From: a virus
IMG/VR virus record: IMGVR_UViG_3300047445_000186
Location: 62,001-126,000 of that record
Reading direction: 5' to 3' (one strand)
DNA: 64,000 nucleotides
Shown: positions 55,775-62,228 of the stretch, piece by piece
How positions within the stretch are numbered: position 1 is the stretch's first letter
How the letters are laid out: each line of letters begins with the position of its first letter
Notes under the pieces: model-generated
What the model was told of the DNA's origin: nothing
The model's database searches: none
What the model saw: only the letters and a program-made list of their open reading frames with translations
Made by a program: the position numbers and the translations under genes

Positions 55775-55861
55775 GACAATGTGGTGAAGTTAAATGCAGT
55801 GAGTGCACTTACTGTATGATGCACCTTTGGTCAGCTTACATGCTGGTCAAGTTCAAGATCG

Positions 55862-55966
55862 GACCTTGATCGTTGCACCCGACCAATTTGGGCTTAAGCA
55901 TTGGGGTTGCGGGAACGCCTTGCAAGTGTTCTGTCAGTGGAGTTCGATTCTCCCTAGGTCCACCAG
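55862..55966 (+). ncRNA. Oversized tRNA-like element with CCA
   Basis: GGACCTT pairs with AGGTCC at the 3' end, T-arm GGAG-TTCGATT-CTCC and CCA are present, but about 105 bases lie between the ends and no 7-base anticodon loop fits; a CCAAT/ATTGG stem has a 12-base loop. Possibly an interrupted or decayed tRNA. Confidence 0.4.
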
Positions 55967-55971
55967 AATGT

Positions 55972-56004
55972 TTCTCATTGTAGACAATGTACACAATGAG
56001 AAAC
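55972..56004 (+). other. Spacer hairpin
   Basis: TTTCTCATTGT and ACAATGAGAAA form an 11-bp stem between array elements. Confidence 0.6.
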
Positions 56005-56022
56005 AGTTTAAGAATGCACTTT

Positions 56023-56100
56023 GTCAGAGTGTGGTGACAAGTGGACGTCGACCGGGTTTGGAACCTGGAATATGCCGGTTCGAGGCCGGCCACTCTGACA
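56023..56100 (+). tRNA. tRNA-Pro (TGG), no encoded CCA, in a 19-bp stalk
   Basis: GTCAGAG/CTCTGAC acceptor, CCGGG-TTTGGAA-CCTGG anticodon arm, T-arm GCCGG-TTCGAGG-CCGGC. The acceptor stem is prolonged by flanking sequence to 19 bp (56013-56031 with 56091-56109). The D-arm is atypical. Confidence 0.65.
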
Positions 56101-56113
56101 AAGTGCATTCGAT

Positions 56114-56190
56114 CGGAGATTAGCGCAGTCTGGTAGCGCATCTGCTTTGGGAGCAGAGGGTCAGAGGTTCGAATCCTCTATCTCCGACCA
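56114..56190 (+). tRNA. tRNA-Pro (TGG)
   Basis: CGGAGAT/ATCTCCG, GCGC D-stem, TCTGC-TTTGGGA-GCAGA arm, T-arm AGAGG-TTCGAAT-CCTCT, CCA encoded; textbook tRNA-Pro. Confidence 0.93.
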
Positions 56191-56329
56191 AATATCTCTC
56201 CATGACACGGGGAGTACAATGTGATAAGTTCCGTGTCCTTAGTCGGTGAAAGTTCGCGATAGCGCCGGAAACGGTTTGACTCGAGCAAGATGAAGATCGC
56301 TAGATCTTGCCGGGAAGCACTTGGTTATG

Positions 56330-56414
56330 CTTCAGCTATTTTGGTAGTAGCATGTGTGGGATATGCAGCCCTTTGGTGGGAAGATCACAGGTTCAAATCC
56401 TGTCTACTGATCCA
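56330..56414 (+). ncRNA. tRNA-like element, anticodon unclear
   Basis: T-arm ACAGG-TTCAAAT-CCTGT and a TGATCCA end are clear; acceptor pairing is partial and the anticodon arm does not fold in standard form. Boundaries approximate. Confidence 0.35.
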
Positions 56415-56531
56415 GGTAAGTCTCAGTCCTTCTAATGACTGAGTGGTGGAACGTCGCGTTGAAACCAATGCGGCCCCAGAACGTGAAATTGAATGTGGTC
56501 TGAACATCATTTGTTTACCACAGGAGAAATC

Positions 56532-56810
56532 ATGTTCAAAGTTCAATACGATGTCAATGTTCCAGGCGCATGGCGCGGTGCTCGGACTCTGTCCCCAGGC
56601 GATCTCGGCGAAAACCCTTCGGGGTGGACGATCACGGGTGTTGTCCATGAGGATTATTTCGAGTGGGTGAATTACTTTGAAGCGAAGCATCCTACCTTCG
56701 GGTGGGTACGTGGAGACTTCGAGTCGGAAATCCAGGCAAAATCTAAGAAAGCGTTCGCGCACTTCTTAGAGAATCATCCGCCAAATGAGTGGGATTACGG
56801 CGATATCTGA
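56532..56810 (+). CDS. Hypothetical protein embedded in the tRNA array
   Basis: 92 residues with RBS CAGGAGAAAT. VPGAWRGARTLSPGDLGENP then Trp-rich helices. Not recognised. One of five coding genes between tRNAs. Confidence 0.7.
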   Translation: MFKVQYDVNVPGAWRGARTLSPGDLGENPSGWTITGVVHEDYFEWVNYFEAKHPTFGWVRGDFESEIQAKSKKAFAHFLENHPPNEWDYGDI

Positions 56811-56852
56811 AAGAACTCTCCTCGGTATGAGATAAAAAGGCCGTGAAATTCT

Positions 56853-56928
56853 GGGGGATTAGCTCATCTGGGAGAGCGGCAGCTTTGCAAGCTGTAGGTG
56901 ATCGGTTCGAGTCCGATATCCTCCACCA
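56853..56928 (+). tRNA. tRNA-Ala (TGC)
   Basis: GGGGGAT/ATCCTCC with a G3-U70-type wobble (GGG/TCC), GCAGC-TTTGCAA-GCTGT arm, CCA encoded. Confidence 0.93.
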
Positions 56929-57225
56929 AATTTGATCCTAACGGCGCTAATAACCGAGATAACGCCGTGAAGAACATGAACTGCTGGCAAAGTCGATAAA
57001 TTCCTTCTCAGGATGTGCAGTTGTTCAGGGTCAATTCGTTTATTGGTTGTAGGTGCTGCCCCACGTAAAGTACAGAACCTTCAGAATTCCGTGATCAGAT
57101 ACGGCCGCCTAACAAGCGGCAAGAGTCCTCTGATCGCGATCCAATTTCGACGCTAGTGTAGTAGATGCACGCCGTCCATGAGTGGCGGAAGGAAAGGTGC
57201 AAATCCTTTGTGTTGATCCATCTTT

Positions 57226-57297
57226 GCGGGTGGTTTGTGGAATACGTTTAGCCTTCCAAGCTGAAAGATGCAGGTTCGAACCCTGTCGCCCGCTCCA
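57226..57297 (+). tRNA. tRNA-Gly (TCC)
   Basis: GCGGGTG/CGCCCGC, TTAGC-CTTCCAA-GCTGA arm, T-arm GCAGG-TTCGAAC-CCTGT, CCA encoded; short D-arm region. Confidence 0.85.
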
Positions 57298-57384
57298 TAT
57301 CTGAACGCTCTTGCGGTAAAGAGTGCAGCGCCTGCAGCGTGTCTTCTCCCTCGAGGACAAGTGCATTCGAGAGCGTTCAGATAT
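57297..57384 (+). ncRNA. Array element closed by a 15-bp perfect inverted repeat
   Basis: ATATCTGAACGCTCT and AGAGCGTTCAGATAT; the arms touch the CCA of tRNA-Gly and the first base of tRNA-Tyr. About 58 bases inside show no tRNA fold. Confidence 0.6.
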
Positions 57385-57470
57385 GGGTATTCGTCAGAGC
57401 TGGAGAGCTGAAGCGGGCTGTAACCCCGTTCCTTATAGGTGAGCAGGTTCGATTCCTGCAGTACCCACCA
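57385..57470 (+). tRNA. tRNA-Tyr (GTA), second copy
   Basis: GGGTATT/AGTACCC, GCGGG-CTGTAAC-CCCGT arm, enlarged variable region, T-arm GCAGG-TTCGATT-CCTGC, CCA encoded. Confidence 0.75.
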
Positions 57471-57488
57471 GAATTTTAGGAGTTCAAA

Positions 57489-57752
57489 TTGCGTTGTAAA
57501 CCAGGTATCCTCGCCGAGATTATCGGCGGTGTAGATGGTCTGAACAAAGGAAAGATCGTTGAAGTCGTTGCGTTCGCAGGAATGCACGTTGAATTCGGTC
57601 CAATCTGGGAAATCAGGTCACGCACTCTCGATCTCGTTTCTGAGTACGGTGGAATGTCTAAGGACGCGCACTGTGCTGACATTTGGTTGAAGCCGATTCC
57701 AACGGATCCGCTCCCACCAAAGGTGAAGACAAAAGACCTCGAGCTCGTATGA
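57489..57752 (+). CDS. Small beta-rich protein, TTG start
   Basis: 87 residues; TTG 57489 chosen because AGGAG lies seven bases before and no ATG fits. RCKPGILAEIIGG and NKGKIVEVVAFAG resemble small phage barrel proteins that begin (M)KCKPGDLAxxI. ATGA-type overlap with the ferredoxin gene. Confidence 0.65.
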   Translation: MRCKPGILAEIIGGVDGLNKGKIVEVVAFAGMHVEFGPIWEIRSRTLDLVSEYGGMSKDAHCADIWLKPIPTDPLPPKVKTKDLELV

Positions 57753-57979
57753 TCGTGTGTCTCTGCTACCGAGTCTCTTCGAATGAGATTCGCGACGCAG
57801 CGAAGTTCTTGAACGCGAAGACCATTGAGGAACTCCAATGTGGTCTCGAAGTCTGCCAGAATTGTGAAGTGTGCAAGCCGTACATTGAAGCGATTCTGCA
57901 GGAAACGGTTCCTTCCGTATCGCATGGGTTAAGCGATGGTGATCACGATACCACAATCGAGACGCGGCTACTGTGTTAA
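57749..57979 (+). CDS. Bfd-like [2Fe-2S] protein
   Basis: 76 residues. CLCYRVSSNEIRDAAK near 4-19, TIEELQCGLEVCQNCEVC near 26-43: a C-x-C...C-x2-C pattern as in bacterioferritin-associated ferredoxins (CxC...CxxC). Such proteins release iron from bacterioferritin. Similar small ferredoxins occur in other phages. Confidence 0.7.
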   Translation: MIVCLCYRVSSNEIRDAAKFLNAKTIEELQCGLEVCQNCEVCKPYIEAILQETVPSVSHGLSDGDHDTTIETRLLC

Positions 57980-58140
57980 TGTGGTGAGATGTACTCTAGA
58001 GTCTCGGCCATGAACGTTCCTGTTCATTGGAGATACGAATATTCCCTGAGTTGGTTTATGAGAAAGTTCACGTTAACAACTGCTCAAAGCTGGTAGGTAA
58101 GCTACAAGTCGTAATGTTGGGAAACGTCGCGCAGATATAT
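57980..58140 (+). other. Array spacer
   Basis: 161 bases without a gene or a tRNA fold that I can support. Confidence 0.5.
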
Positions 58141-58216
58141 GCCCTTGTAGCTCAGTGGTAGAGCACCCGCCTTGTAAGCGGTAGGTCGCGAGTTCAATTC
58201 TCCGCCAGGGGCACCA
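58141..58216 (+). tRNA. tRNA-Thr (TGT)
   Basis: GCCCTTG/CAGGGGC, GCTC/GAGC, CCCGC-CTTGTAA-GCGGT arm, CCA encoded. Confidence 0.93.
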
Positions 58217-58224
58217 TGAATTAT

Positions 58225-58304
58225 TGCGGGGTAGGGGAGTCTGGTCGTCCCCGCCAGTCTCATAAGCTGGAGATCGTGCGGTTCAAATCCCACCCCCGCA
58301 ACCA
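58225..58304 (+). tRNA. tRNA-Met (CAT)
   Basis: TGCGGGG/CCCCGCA, D-stem GGGG/CCCC, CCAGT-CTCATAA-GCTGG arm, CCA encoded. The U1-A72 pair leaves initiator, elongator or Ile2 identity open. Confidence 0.8.
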
Positions 58305-58349
58305 ATTCCCTGAGTTGATGTTGAACTCTAATACAAGAAATCATCACCT

Positions 58350-58426
58350 GCCCTGTTACGCTAATTGGTAGTGCGGACAGTTTCAAACACTGTTGGTTCT
58401 CGGTTCGAATCCGAGATGGGGCACCA
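58350..58426 (+). tRNA. tRNA with anticodon CAA on a class I body
   Basis: GCCCTGT/ATGGGGC, ACAGT-TTCAAAC-ACTGT arm with five perfect pairs, 5-base variable loop, CCA encoded. CAA reads UUG (Leu), but bacterial Leu tRNAs have a long variable arm. Confidence 0.8.
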
Positions 58427-58431
58427 GATTT

Positions 58432-58508
58432 GCGGTCGTGGTGTAATTGGTAAACGCCTCCGGTTCAGAACCGTAGTCCTGTGGGTTCGAGTCCCACCGA
58501 CCGCACCA
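58432..58508 (+). tRNA. tRNA with anticodon CAG on a class I body
   Basis: GCGGTCG/CGACCGC, GTGT/ACGC D-stem, loop TTCAGAA, 5-base variable loop, T-arm GTGGG-TTCGAGT-CCCAC, CCA encoded. CAG reads CUG (Leu). Confidence 0.8.
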
Positions 58509-58642
58509 GAACGAAACGTGCAGCAATGCACCGATATCGCCGAACGTGGTAGGCGTAGAGCATGGGCTAAATCGATGATGCAGCATGCCGCTAAGTAACA
58601 ACCAACTCTTGTTGATTATCAGACTAAATCATCAGAATTCAT

Positions 58643-58752
58643 GCGCGTGTTGCGGAACGGCACACGCTGTCGGTAAAGAGCCGACGACCCAGACGTTCGA
58701 CTCGTCTTAAACTATGGAGGGGATGTAGGTTCGAATCCTACCGCGCGCACCA
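58643..58752 (+). ncRNA. Oversized tRNA-like element with two anticodon-like arms
   Basis: 110 bases. GCGCGTG/CGCGCGC acceptor, T-arm GTAGG-TTCGAAT-CCTAC, CCA encoded. Two 5-bp/7-base hairpins occur in tandem: GTCGG-TAAAGAG-CCGAC and AGACG-TTCGACT-CGTCT; only the second has U33 and would give anticodon CGA (Ser). Confidence 0.5.
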
Positions 58753-58754
58753 GG

Positions 58755-58867
58755 TTTTGATCGATGCCTTAATTGGGTATCTGTGTTCCAGACGGATTGT
58801 TCTTCGGTCTGGACGTGAAGTACTCGCTCCCACAGAGTAAGAGAACATGAGGGGAGTCTCGATCAAA
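58755..58867 (+). ncRNA. Array element closed by a 9-bp inverted repeat
   Basis: TTTGATCGA and TCGATCAAA bracket about 94 bases containing a second hairpin CCAGAC/GGTCTGG. Confidence 0.45.
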
Positions 58868-58874
58868 TTAGTTT

Positions 58875-59005
58875 GGAGTCGTGGTGTAATGGTAGCACAC
58901 GTACAAACTCGATTTCTCCATTTTGTCGCTTCGGCGACCGCACTGAAATTGATTATCTCCCGTAACGAGCGGGGACCGCGGTTCGAATCCCGGTAGACTC
59001 CACCA
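58875..59005 (+). ncRNA. Interrupted tRNA-like element, 131 bases
   Basis: GGAGTCG acceptor with GACTCC, D-arm GTGT-AATGGTA-GCAC, TTCGAAT T-loop and CCA are tRNA features, but about 55 extra bases with hairpin GTCGC-TTCG-GCGAC lie in the anticodon region. Confidence 0.45.
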
Positions 59006-59010
59006 AATAT

Positions 59011-59086
59011 AGGCATGACGCTGAAATGGTTTCAGGCCGCGGTCACATCGCGGATTTAGGGAGTTCGATTCTCCACTTGCCCACCA
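59011..59086 (+). tRNA. tRNA-Val (CAC), probable
   Basis: CTGA/TCAG D-stem, CCGCG-GTCACAT-CGCGG arm, T-arm GGAG-TTCGATT-CTCC, CCA encoded; acceptor has two mismatches. Confidence 0.6.
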
Positions 59087-59096
59087 TTGTTTTGAG

Positions 59097-59244
59097 AATG
59101 TTTATCAGAAAGTCTAACCGCTGACAGTTGGTTATCTACTTTTACTGCTTAAAAAATCCGGAGATGGTTCAATTCCTCTCATGGTCTGCTGGTGCCGGAG
59201 ACCAATGCCCAACTTCACTTTTGTTCGGCGTTCTGATAAACATT
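59097..59244 (+). ncRNA. Array element closed by a 14-bp perfect inverted repeat
   Basis: AATGTTTATCAGAA and TTCTGATAAACATT enclose about 120 bases with a TGGTTCAATTCC T-loop-like stretch but no full tRNA fold. Confidence 0.55.
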
Positions 59245-59257
59245 TTGAAAGAGTATC

Positions 59258-59491
59258 ATGAAAATGGTAACCCGCGACGATTATCCTAATTTGGATCCGG
59301 AAGTTTCAGTGCACAATTGCACTGCAGAAAATCCGATGCCTCCAGAGGTTGGAGATCGCGCTCAAGAGCTGAAGCAGCTTTGGGTACATCATGATACTGA
59401 AGAAATTTGGGAGAGCGATTCAGGCCGCTTTATGCGCGTTCGCTGTCTGCACTGCAAGTACGAGTACACAATCGACTTCGGTGATGATTGA
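59258..59491 (+). CDS. Small CxxC protein within the array
   Basis: 77 residues, MKMVTRDDYPNLDPEV, and CLHCKYEYTI near 63-72 (one Cys pair). Ends six bases before tRNA-Val. Confidence 0.65.
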   Translation: MKMVTRDDYPNLDPEVSVHNCTAENPMPPEVGDRAQELKQLWVHHDTEEIWESDSGRFMRVRCLHCKYEYTIDFGDD

Positions 59492-59496
59492 GATTT

Positions 59497-59571
59497 GGGT
59501 CCTTAGCACAGCGGTAGTGCGGCTCCTTTACACGGAGTAGGTCGTAGGTTCGATCCCTACAGGACCCACCA
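59497..59571 (+). tRNA. tRNA-Val (TAC)
   Basis: GGGTCCT/AGGACCC, GCTCC-TTTACAC-GGAGT arm, T-arm GTAGG-TTCGATC-CCTAC, CCA encoded. Confidence 0.92.
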
Positions 59572-59573
59572 AG

Positions 59574-59710
59574 TTTTGTCACCCTACCCAAGGGGTCCAT
59601 GAGAGTGGTTGGAAGCATCATGGCAAGTGTTTACGTAGCTCAGTGGAAAGAGCGCCATCCATCGCGTGGTGGAGACGCAGGTTCGAATCCTGTCGTAGTT
59701 CCGTGACAAA
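59574..59710 (+). ncRNA. tRNA-like element without CCA in an 8-bp stalk
   Basis: TTTGTCAC (59575) and GTGACAAA (59703) enclose a tRNA-like body: GTTTACG, GCTC/GAGC D-stem, GCAGG-TTCGAAT-CCTGT T-arm. The best anticodon loop CCATCGC lacks U33, so identity is unclear. Confidence 0.45.
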
Positions 59711-59809
59711 TTATTTTGCTGCTTGGTAAGACAAGCTAACGGAGGATGGGAAGTACGTCGCCATGAAGGCGATACGGCGGATACCCCACCGGCCTTGCAG
59801 CTCCAATTT

Positions 59810-59901
59810 GGAAGATGATACCTGATGGTGACGGTGGCTCCCTGCTAAGGAGTTCGTCCGGTGATGAACCGGATTCGGTTCGATTCCGACCTCTTCCTCC
59901 A
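59810..59901 (+). tRNA. tRNA-Ser (GCT), class II
   Basis: GGAAGAT start, GCTCC-CTGCTAA-GGAGT arm, long variable arm TCCGGTGATGAACCGGA, CCA encoded. Confidence 0.88.
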
Positions 59902-59904
59902 ATA

Positions 59905-60014
59905 TGGCGCATTGACCTGTAGTAGCGCTTAAATGCAGGGCGATATGGTATCAAGCACGAAGGCTGCTCGAGCAGCTAGAGGCAATGAGGTTCGAATCCT
60001 CCCAGTGCGCCGCC
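59905..60014 (+). ncRNA. Oversized tRNA-like element with CCA
   Basis: GGCGCAT pairs with GTGCGCC, T-arm GAGG-TTCGAAT-CCTC, CCA encoded, but 110 bases long and the anticodon region is a palindrome GCTGCTCGAGCAGC. Confidence 0.45.
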
Positions 60015-60032
60015 AATTTAGTGGAGTGAGAC

Positions 60033-60338
60033 ATGAAACTGCGAAACATCATCCTCGCTCTGAAGGACCAACTGCCGCTCAGACGGCTGATCAGAAATCT
60101 TTGGAACGGTCGTGTGACTGGTCTGACGCATCCAAGAACGCACTTGAATGCGAACGGCAAACCAAAGATCATGTACAACACAAAAGCGACTGCAGTGAAA
60201 GCTGCAGCTGCGATGGCCGCGAAGCGTGGCGTACCGTTCGGAAATTGGAAATGCATGCATTGCGATGGTTTCCACATCGGCAAGAACCGATCGTACGACA
60301 ACTTCAAGGCAAATCAGAACATGGAAGAGTCTCCCTGA
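60033..60338 (+). CDS. Basic CxxC protein within the array
   Basis: 101 residues, Arg/Lys-rich (LRNIILALKDQLPLRRLIRN) with CMHCDGFHIGK near 75-85. Its last 16 bases overlap the tRNA-Ser (CGA) gene, including the stop codon. Confidence 0.65.
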   Translation: MKLRNIILALKDQLPLRRLIRNLWNGRVTGLTHPRTHLNANGKPKIMYNTKATAVKAAAAMAAKRGVPFGNWKCMHCDGFHIGKNRSYDNFKANQNMEESP

Positions 60339-60413
60339 TGGTGATGGGGTCCGCCTCGAAAGCGGTTCTGTCCACGCGAGTGGGCAACGGTTCGATTCCG
60401 TACTCTTCCTCCA
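60323..60413 (+). tRNA. tRNA-Ser (CGA), class II
   Basis: GGAAGAG/CTCTTCC, CCGC-CTCGAAA-GCGG arm, class II variable arm, CCA encoded. 5' end overlaps the preceding CDS. Confidence 0.9.
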
Positions 60414-60420
60414 GAACAGT

Positions 60421-60475
60421 GGGTGGGTTTGTGGCAAACCCGGGAATGCAGGTTCGAGTCCTGTCCCATCCACCA
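60421..60475 (+). ncRNA. 55-base tRNA minihelix-like element with CCA
   Basis: GGGTGGG/CCCATCC acceptor, T-arm GCAGG-TTCGAGT-CCTGT and ACCA are complete, but only 20 bases (hairpin TTTG-TGG-CAAA) replace the D- and anticodon arms. Confidence 0.55.
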
Positions 60476-60557
60476 ATAGTTGAGGGCCTTCGATCGCATC
60501 GAGGGCGTGGTTAGACTGCGCAGTCGGACGAAGATCGTGGCCACGGTCAATGTCCTA

Positions 60558-60598
60558 AAAGTTGTTTGGTATGTGAGGTTCAACTCCTCACCAACTTT
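60558..60598 (+). ncRNA. 41-base acceptor/T-arm minihelix
   Basis: AAAGTTG/CAACTTT around TTTGGTAT and a perfect T-arm GTGAGG-TTCAACT-CCTCAC. No CCA at the expected place. GTGGTTA and TAACCAC bracket the surrounding region. Confidence 0.4.
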
Positions 60599-60701
60599 AA
60601 CCACCTCATTCAATTTAAGCGGGACCGCTGGGTCAACAAGTCTGCATAAGCCGGAGGTGCTTGCACCGAAGAGAGATACAGCCCAGGTTAAAACCGCTTT
60701 T

Positions 60702-60791
60702 GGAGAGTTGTCCCTGATGGTGATGGGCACCGCTTGGAAAGCGGTTGCACTGCGAAAGCGGTGACGGTTCGATTCCGTAGCTCTCCTCCAG
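60702..60791 (+). tRNA. tRNA-Ser (GGA), class II
   Basis: GGAGAGT/GCTCTCC, ACCGC-TTGGAAA-GCGGT arm, long variable arm, CCA encoded. Confidence 0.92.
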
Positions 60792-60798
60792 AATTCCG

Positions 60799-60874
60799 CG
60801 CGAATGGCCGAATCGGTATAGGCAAGAGGCTTAAACCCTCTTTGTTGTCGGTTCGAGTCCGACTTCGCGCACCA
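60799..60874 (+). tRNA. tRNA with anticodon TAA on a short-variable body
   Basis: GCGCGAA/TTCGCGC, AGAGG-CTTAAAC-CCTCT arm, short variable loop, CCA encoded. TAA reads UUA (Leu). Confidence 0.85.
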
Positions 60875-60879
60875 AACAT

Positions 60880-60962
60880 GGCCTCGTGGATAGTGCAAAT
60901 CGGTACAGCTACCGGGTTTAGAACCCGGACCATTGTGAGTTCGAGTCTCACCGAGGCTACCA
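60880..60962 (+). tRNA. tRNA with anticodon TAG on a short-variable body
   Basis: GGCCTCG/CGAGGCT, CCGGG-TTTAGAA-CCCGG arm, 6-base variable loop, T-arm GTGAG-TTCGAGT-CTCAC, CCA encoded. TAG reads CUA (Leu). Confidence 0.85.
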
Positions 60963-60971
60963 TGAATTTTT

Positions 60972-61047
<76 letters not shown>

Positions 61048-61052
61048 GATAT

Positions 61053-61138
61053 GCGTGAGGTCGTGGGACCTATGGCAAAGCGCGAATCGGCCGAGAACGC
61101 GCCGAAGTCGCTTGGTTCGACTCCAAGCTCCCGCTCCA
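61053..61138 (+). ncRNA. Atypical tRNA-like element with CCA
   Basis: GCGTGAG/CTCCCGC (one mismatch), strong T-arm GCTTGG-TTCGACT-CCAAGC, CCA; the anticodon stem GCGCG/CGCGC closes a 13-base loop. Confidence 0.45.
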
Positions 61139-61159
61139 ATATTGGTGTTCTAAATTTAT

Positions 61160-61249
61160 GGAGACGTGGCAGAGTGGCCTATCGCTCCGGCCTTGAAAAC
61201 CGGCGACCCTTAACCGGGTCCGTGAGTTCGAATCTCACCGTCTCCGCCA
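61160..61249 (+). tRNA. tRNA-Ser (TGA), class II
   Basis: GGAGACG/CGTCTCC, CCGG-stem with loop CTTGAAA, long variable arm, T-arm GTGAG-TTCGAAT-CTCAC, CCA encoded. Confidence 0.92.
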
Positions 61250-61253
61250 TCTA

Positions 61254-61341
61254 TGTTCAGTGTGGTGAGCAATTGTCGAATTGGTACAGCCCCTTGCGTT
61301 TAGCGAGGCCACTTTGCGGGTTCGAATCCCGTCACTGAACT
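61254..61341 (+). ncRNA. Atypical tRNA-like element, no CCA
   Basis: GTTCAGTG/CACTGAAC 8-bp acceptor, T-arm GCGGG-TTCGAAT-CCCGT, stem CCTTG/CGAGG around CGTTTAG, which lacks U33. Identity unclear. Confidence 0.45.
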
Positions 61342-61346
61342 CCTCC

Positions 61347-61387
61347 GTTACAGTCGTTACACATTCACGCGCAGGATGTAGTACAAT
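61347..61387 (+). promoter_or_regulatory. Tandem-GTTACA promoter
   Basis: GTTACA at 61347 and 61356, GCAGGATGTAG, -10 TACAAT at 61382-61387, leader TCACCATCGACACTG. Starts the next early unit right after the array. Confidence 0.65.
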
Positions 61388-61416
61388 TCACCATCGACAC
61401 TGAAACGGAGATCCTC

Positions 61417-61794
61417 ATGACCGAAAAGACCATCGACGAAAAGAAGCGCGAATTCTACGTCGGCCACGTGAACAGCGGCCTGGAAGGCGCGAAGCGCAAG
61501 ATCGCGAAGTTCGCCGCCGACGTCGTCGAGAACCCCGAGCATGCGATGACCTGGTCTGACGACACGTTCACCACCGCGGCGAAGCACACGATGTACACGC
61601 GGATCGCACAGGGCCTGGGCCGTGAAGAATGCACGCTCCAGATGGTGTACGACACGCTCCAGTCCGAGTTCCTGAGCAAGGCTCGGTACATCAACAATCG
61701 CTCGACTTCGACCGGCTCGAACCGCATGGCTGACTGCACAGTCTCGGTCCTGGCCGAAGAGCTCGAGTTCCTGGGCCGCGGGTTCCTGGGCTGA
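61417..61794 (+). CDS. Hypothetical protein
   Basis: 125 residues behind a tandem-GTTACA promoter and ACGGAG. Helical, basic N-terminus (IDEKKREFYVGHVNSGLEGAK). Not recognised. Confidence 0.75.
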   Translation: MTEKTIDEKKREFYVGHVNSGLEGAKRKIAKFAADVVENPEHAMTWSDDTFTTAAKHTMYTRIAQGLGREECTLQMVYDTLQSEFLSKARYINNRSTSTGSNRMADCTVSVLAEELEFLGRGFLG

Positions 61795-61798
61795 TCAG

Positions 61799-62164
61799 AT
61801 GAGCACCAAGATCTACCCGATGCAGCTCAGCGAGAGCACCGCGCGGAAACTCGTGTCGAACCACCTCAGGGTTCCGTTCGAACGTGAAATGCGCGCGCGG
61901 TACGGAGACGTCTCGCTCACGTACTACGCCACTCTCCAGGAGAACGGCGAGGTCGATGTGTTCGTGCACTACGTGAGCGAAGGGTTCGGCATCCAATCGG
62001 CCGGCCCGCTCATTCGCGAGAAGATCCGGCCGTACGATGCGGAGCGGATCGCCGAGCTGGAAGAACAGCGGAAGTTCGAGATCGCTCGTGCCGAGTACGA
62101 ACGCCGCCAATCAGTGAAGGCTCTCGCCGAGATCGACAAGATCAAGAAGAAGCTGTTCGCCTGA
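61799..62164 (+). CDS. Hypothetical protein with C-terminal coiled coil
   Basis: 121 residues. Strand-rich start (VSLTYYATLQENGEVDVFVH) and a charged helix at 85-120. Not recognised. Confidence 0.7.
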   Translation: MSTKIYPMQLSESTARKLVSNHLRVPFEREMRARYGDVSLTYYATLQENGEVDVFVHYVSEGFGIQSAGPLIREKIRPYDAERIAELEEQRKFEIARAEYERRQSVKALAEIDKIKKKLFA

Positions 62165-62171
62165 TCCCACC

Positions 62172-62203
62172 CGACGCCGAACCTTATTTGAGGTTCGGCG
62201 TCG
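62172..62203 (+). terminator. Strong hairpin, probable terminator
   Basis: 13-bp stem CGACGCCGAACCT/AGGTTCGGCGTCG; only a weak T-run follows. Confidence 0.6.
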
Positions 62204-62216
62204 GCGTTTCCGGAGC

Positions 62217-62222
62217 TAGAAT
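62217..62222 (+). promoter_or_regulatory. -10 element of a leaderless promoter
   Basis: TAGAAT; predicted start site is exactly the A of ATG 62229. Confidence 0.6.
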
Positions 62223-62228
62223 CCGGGA

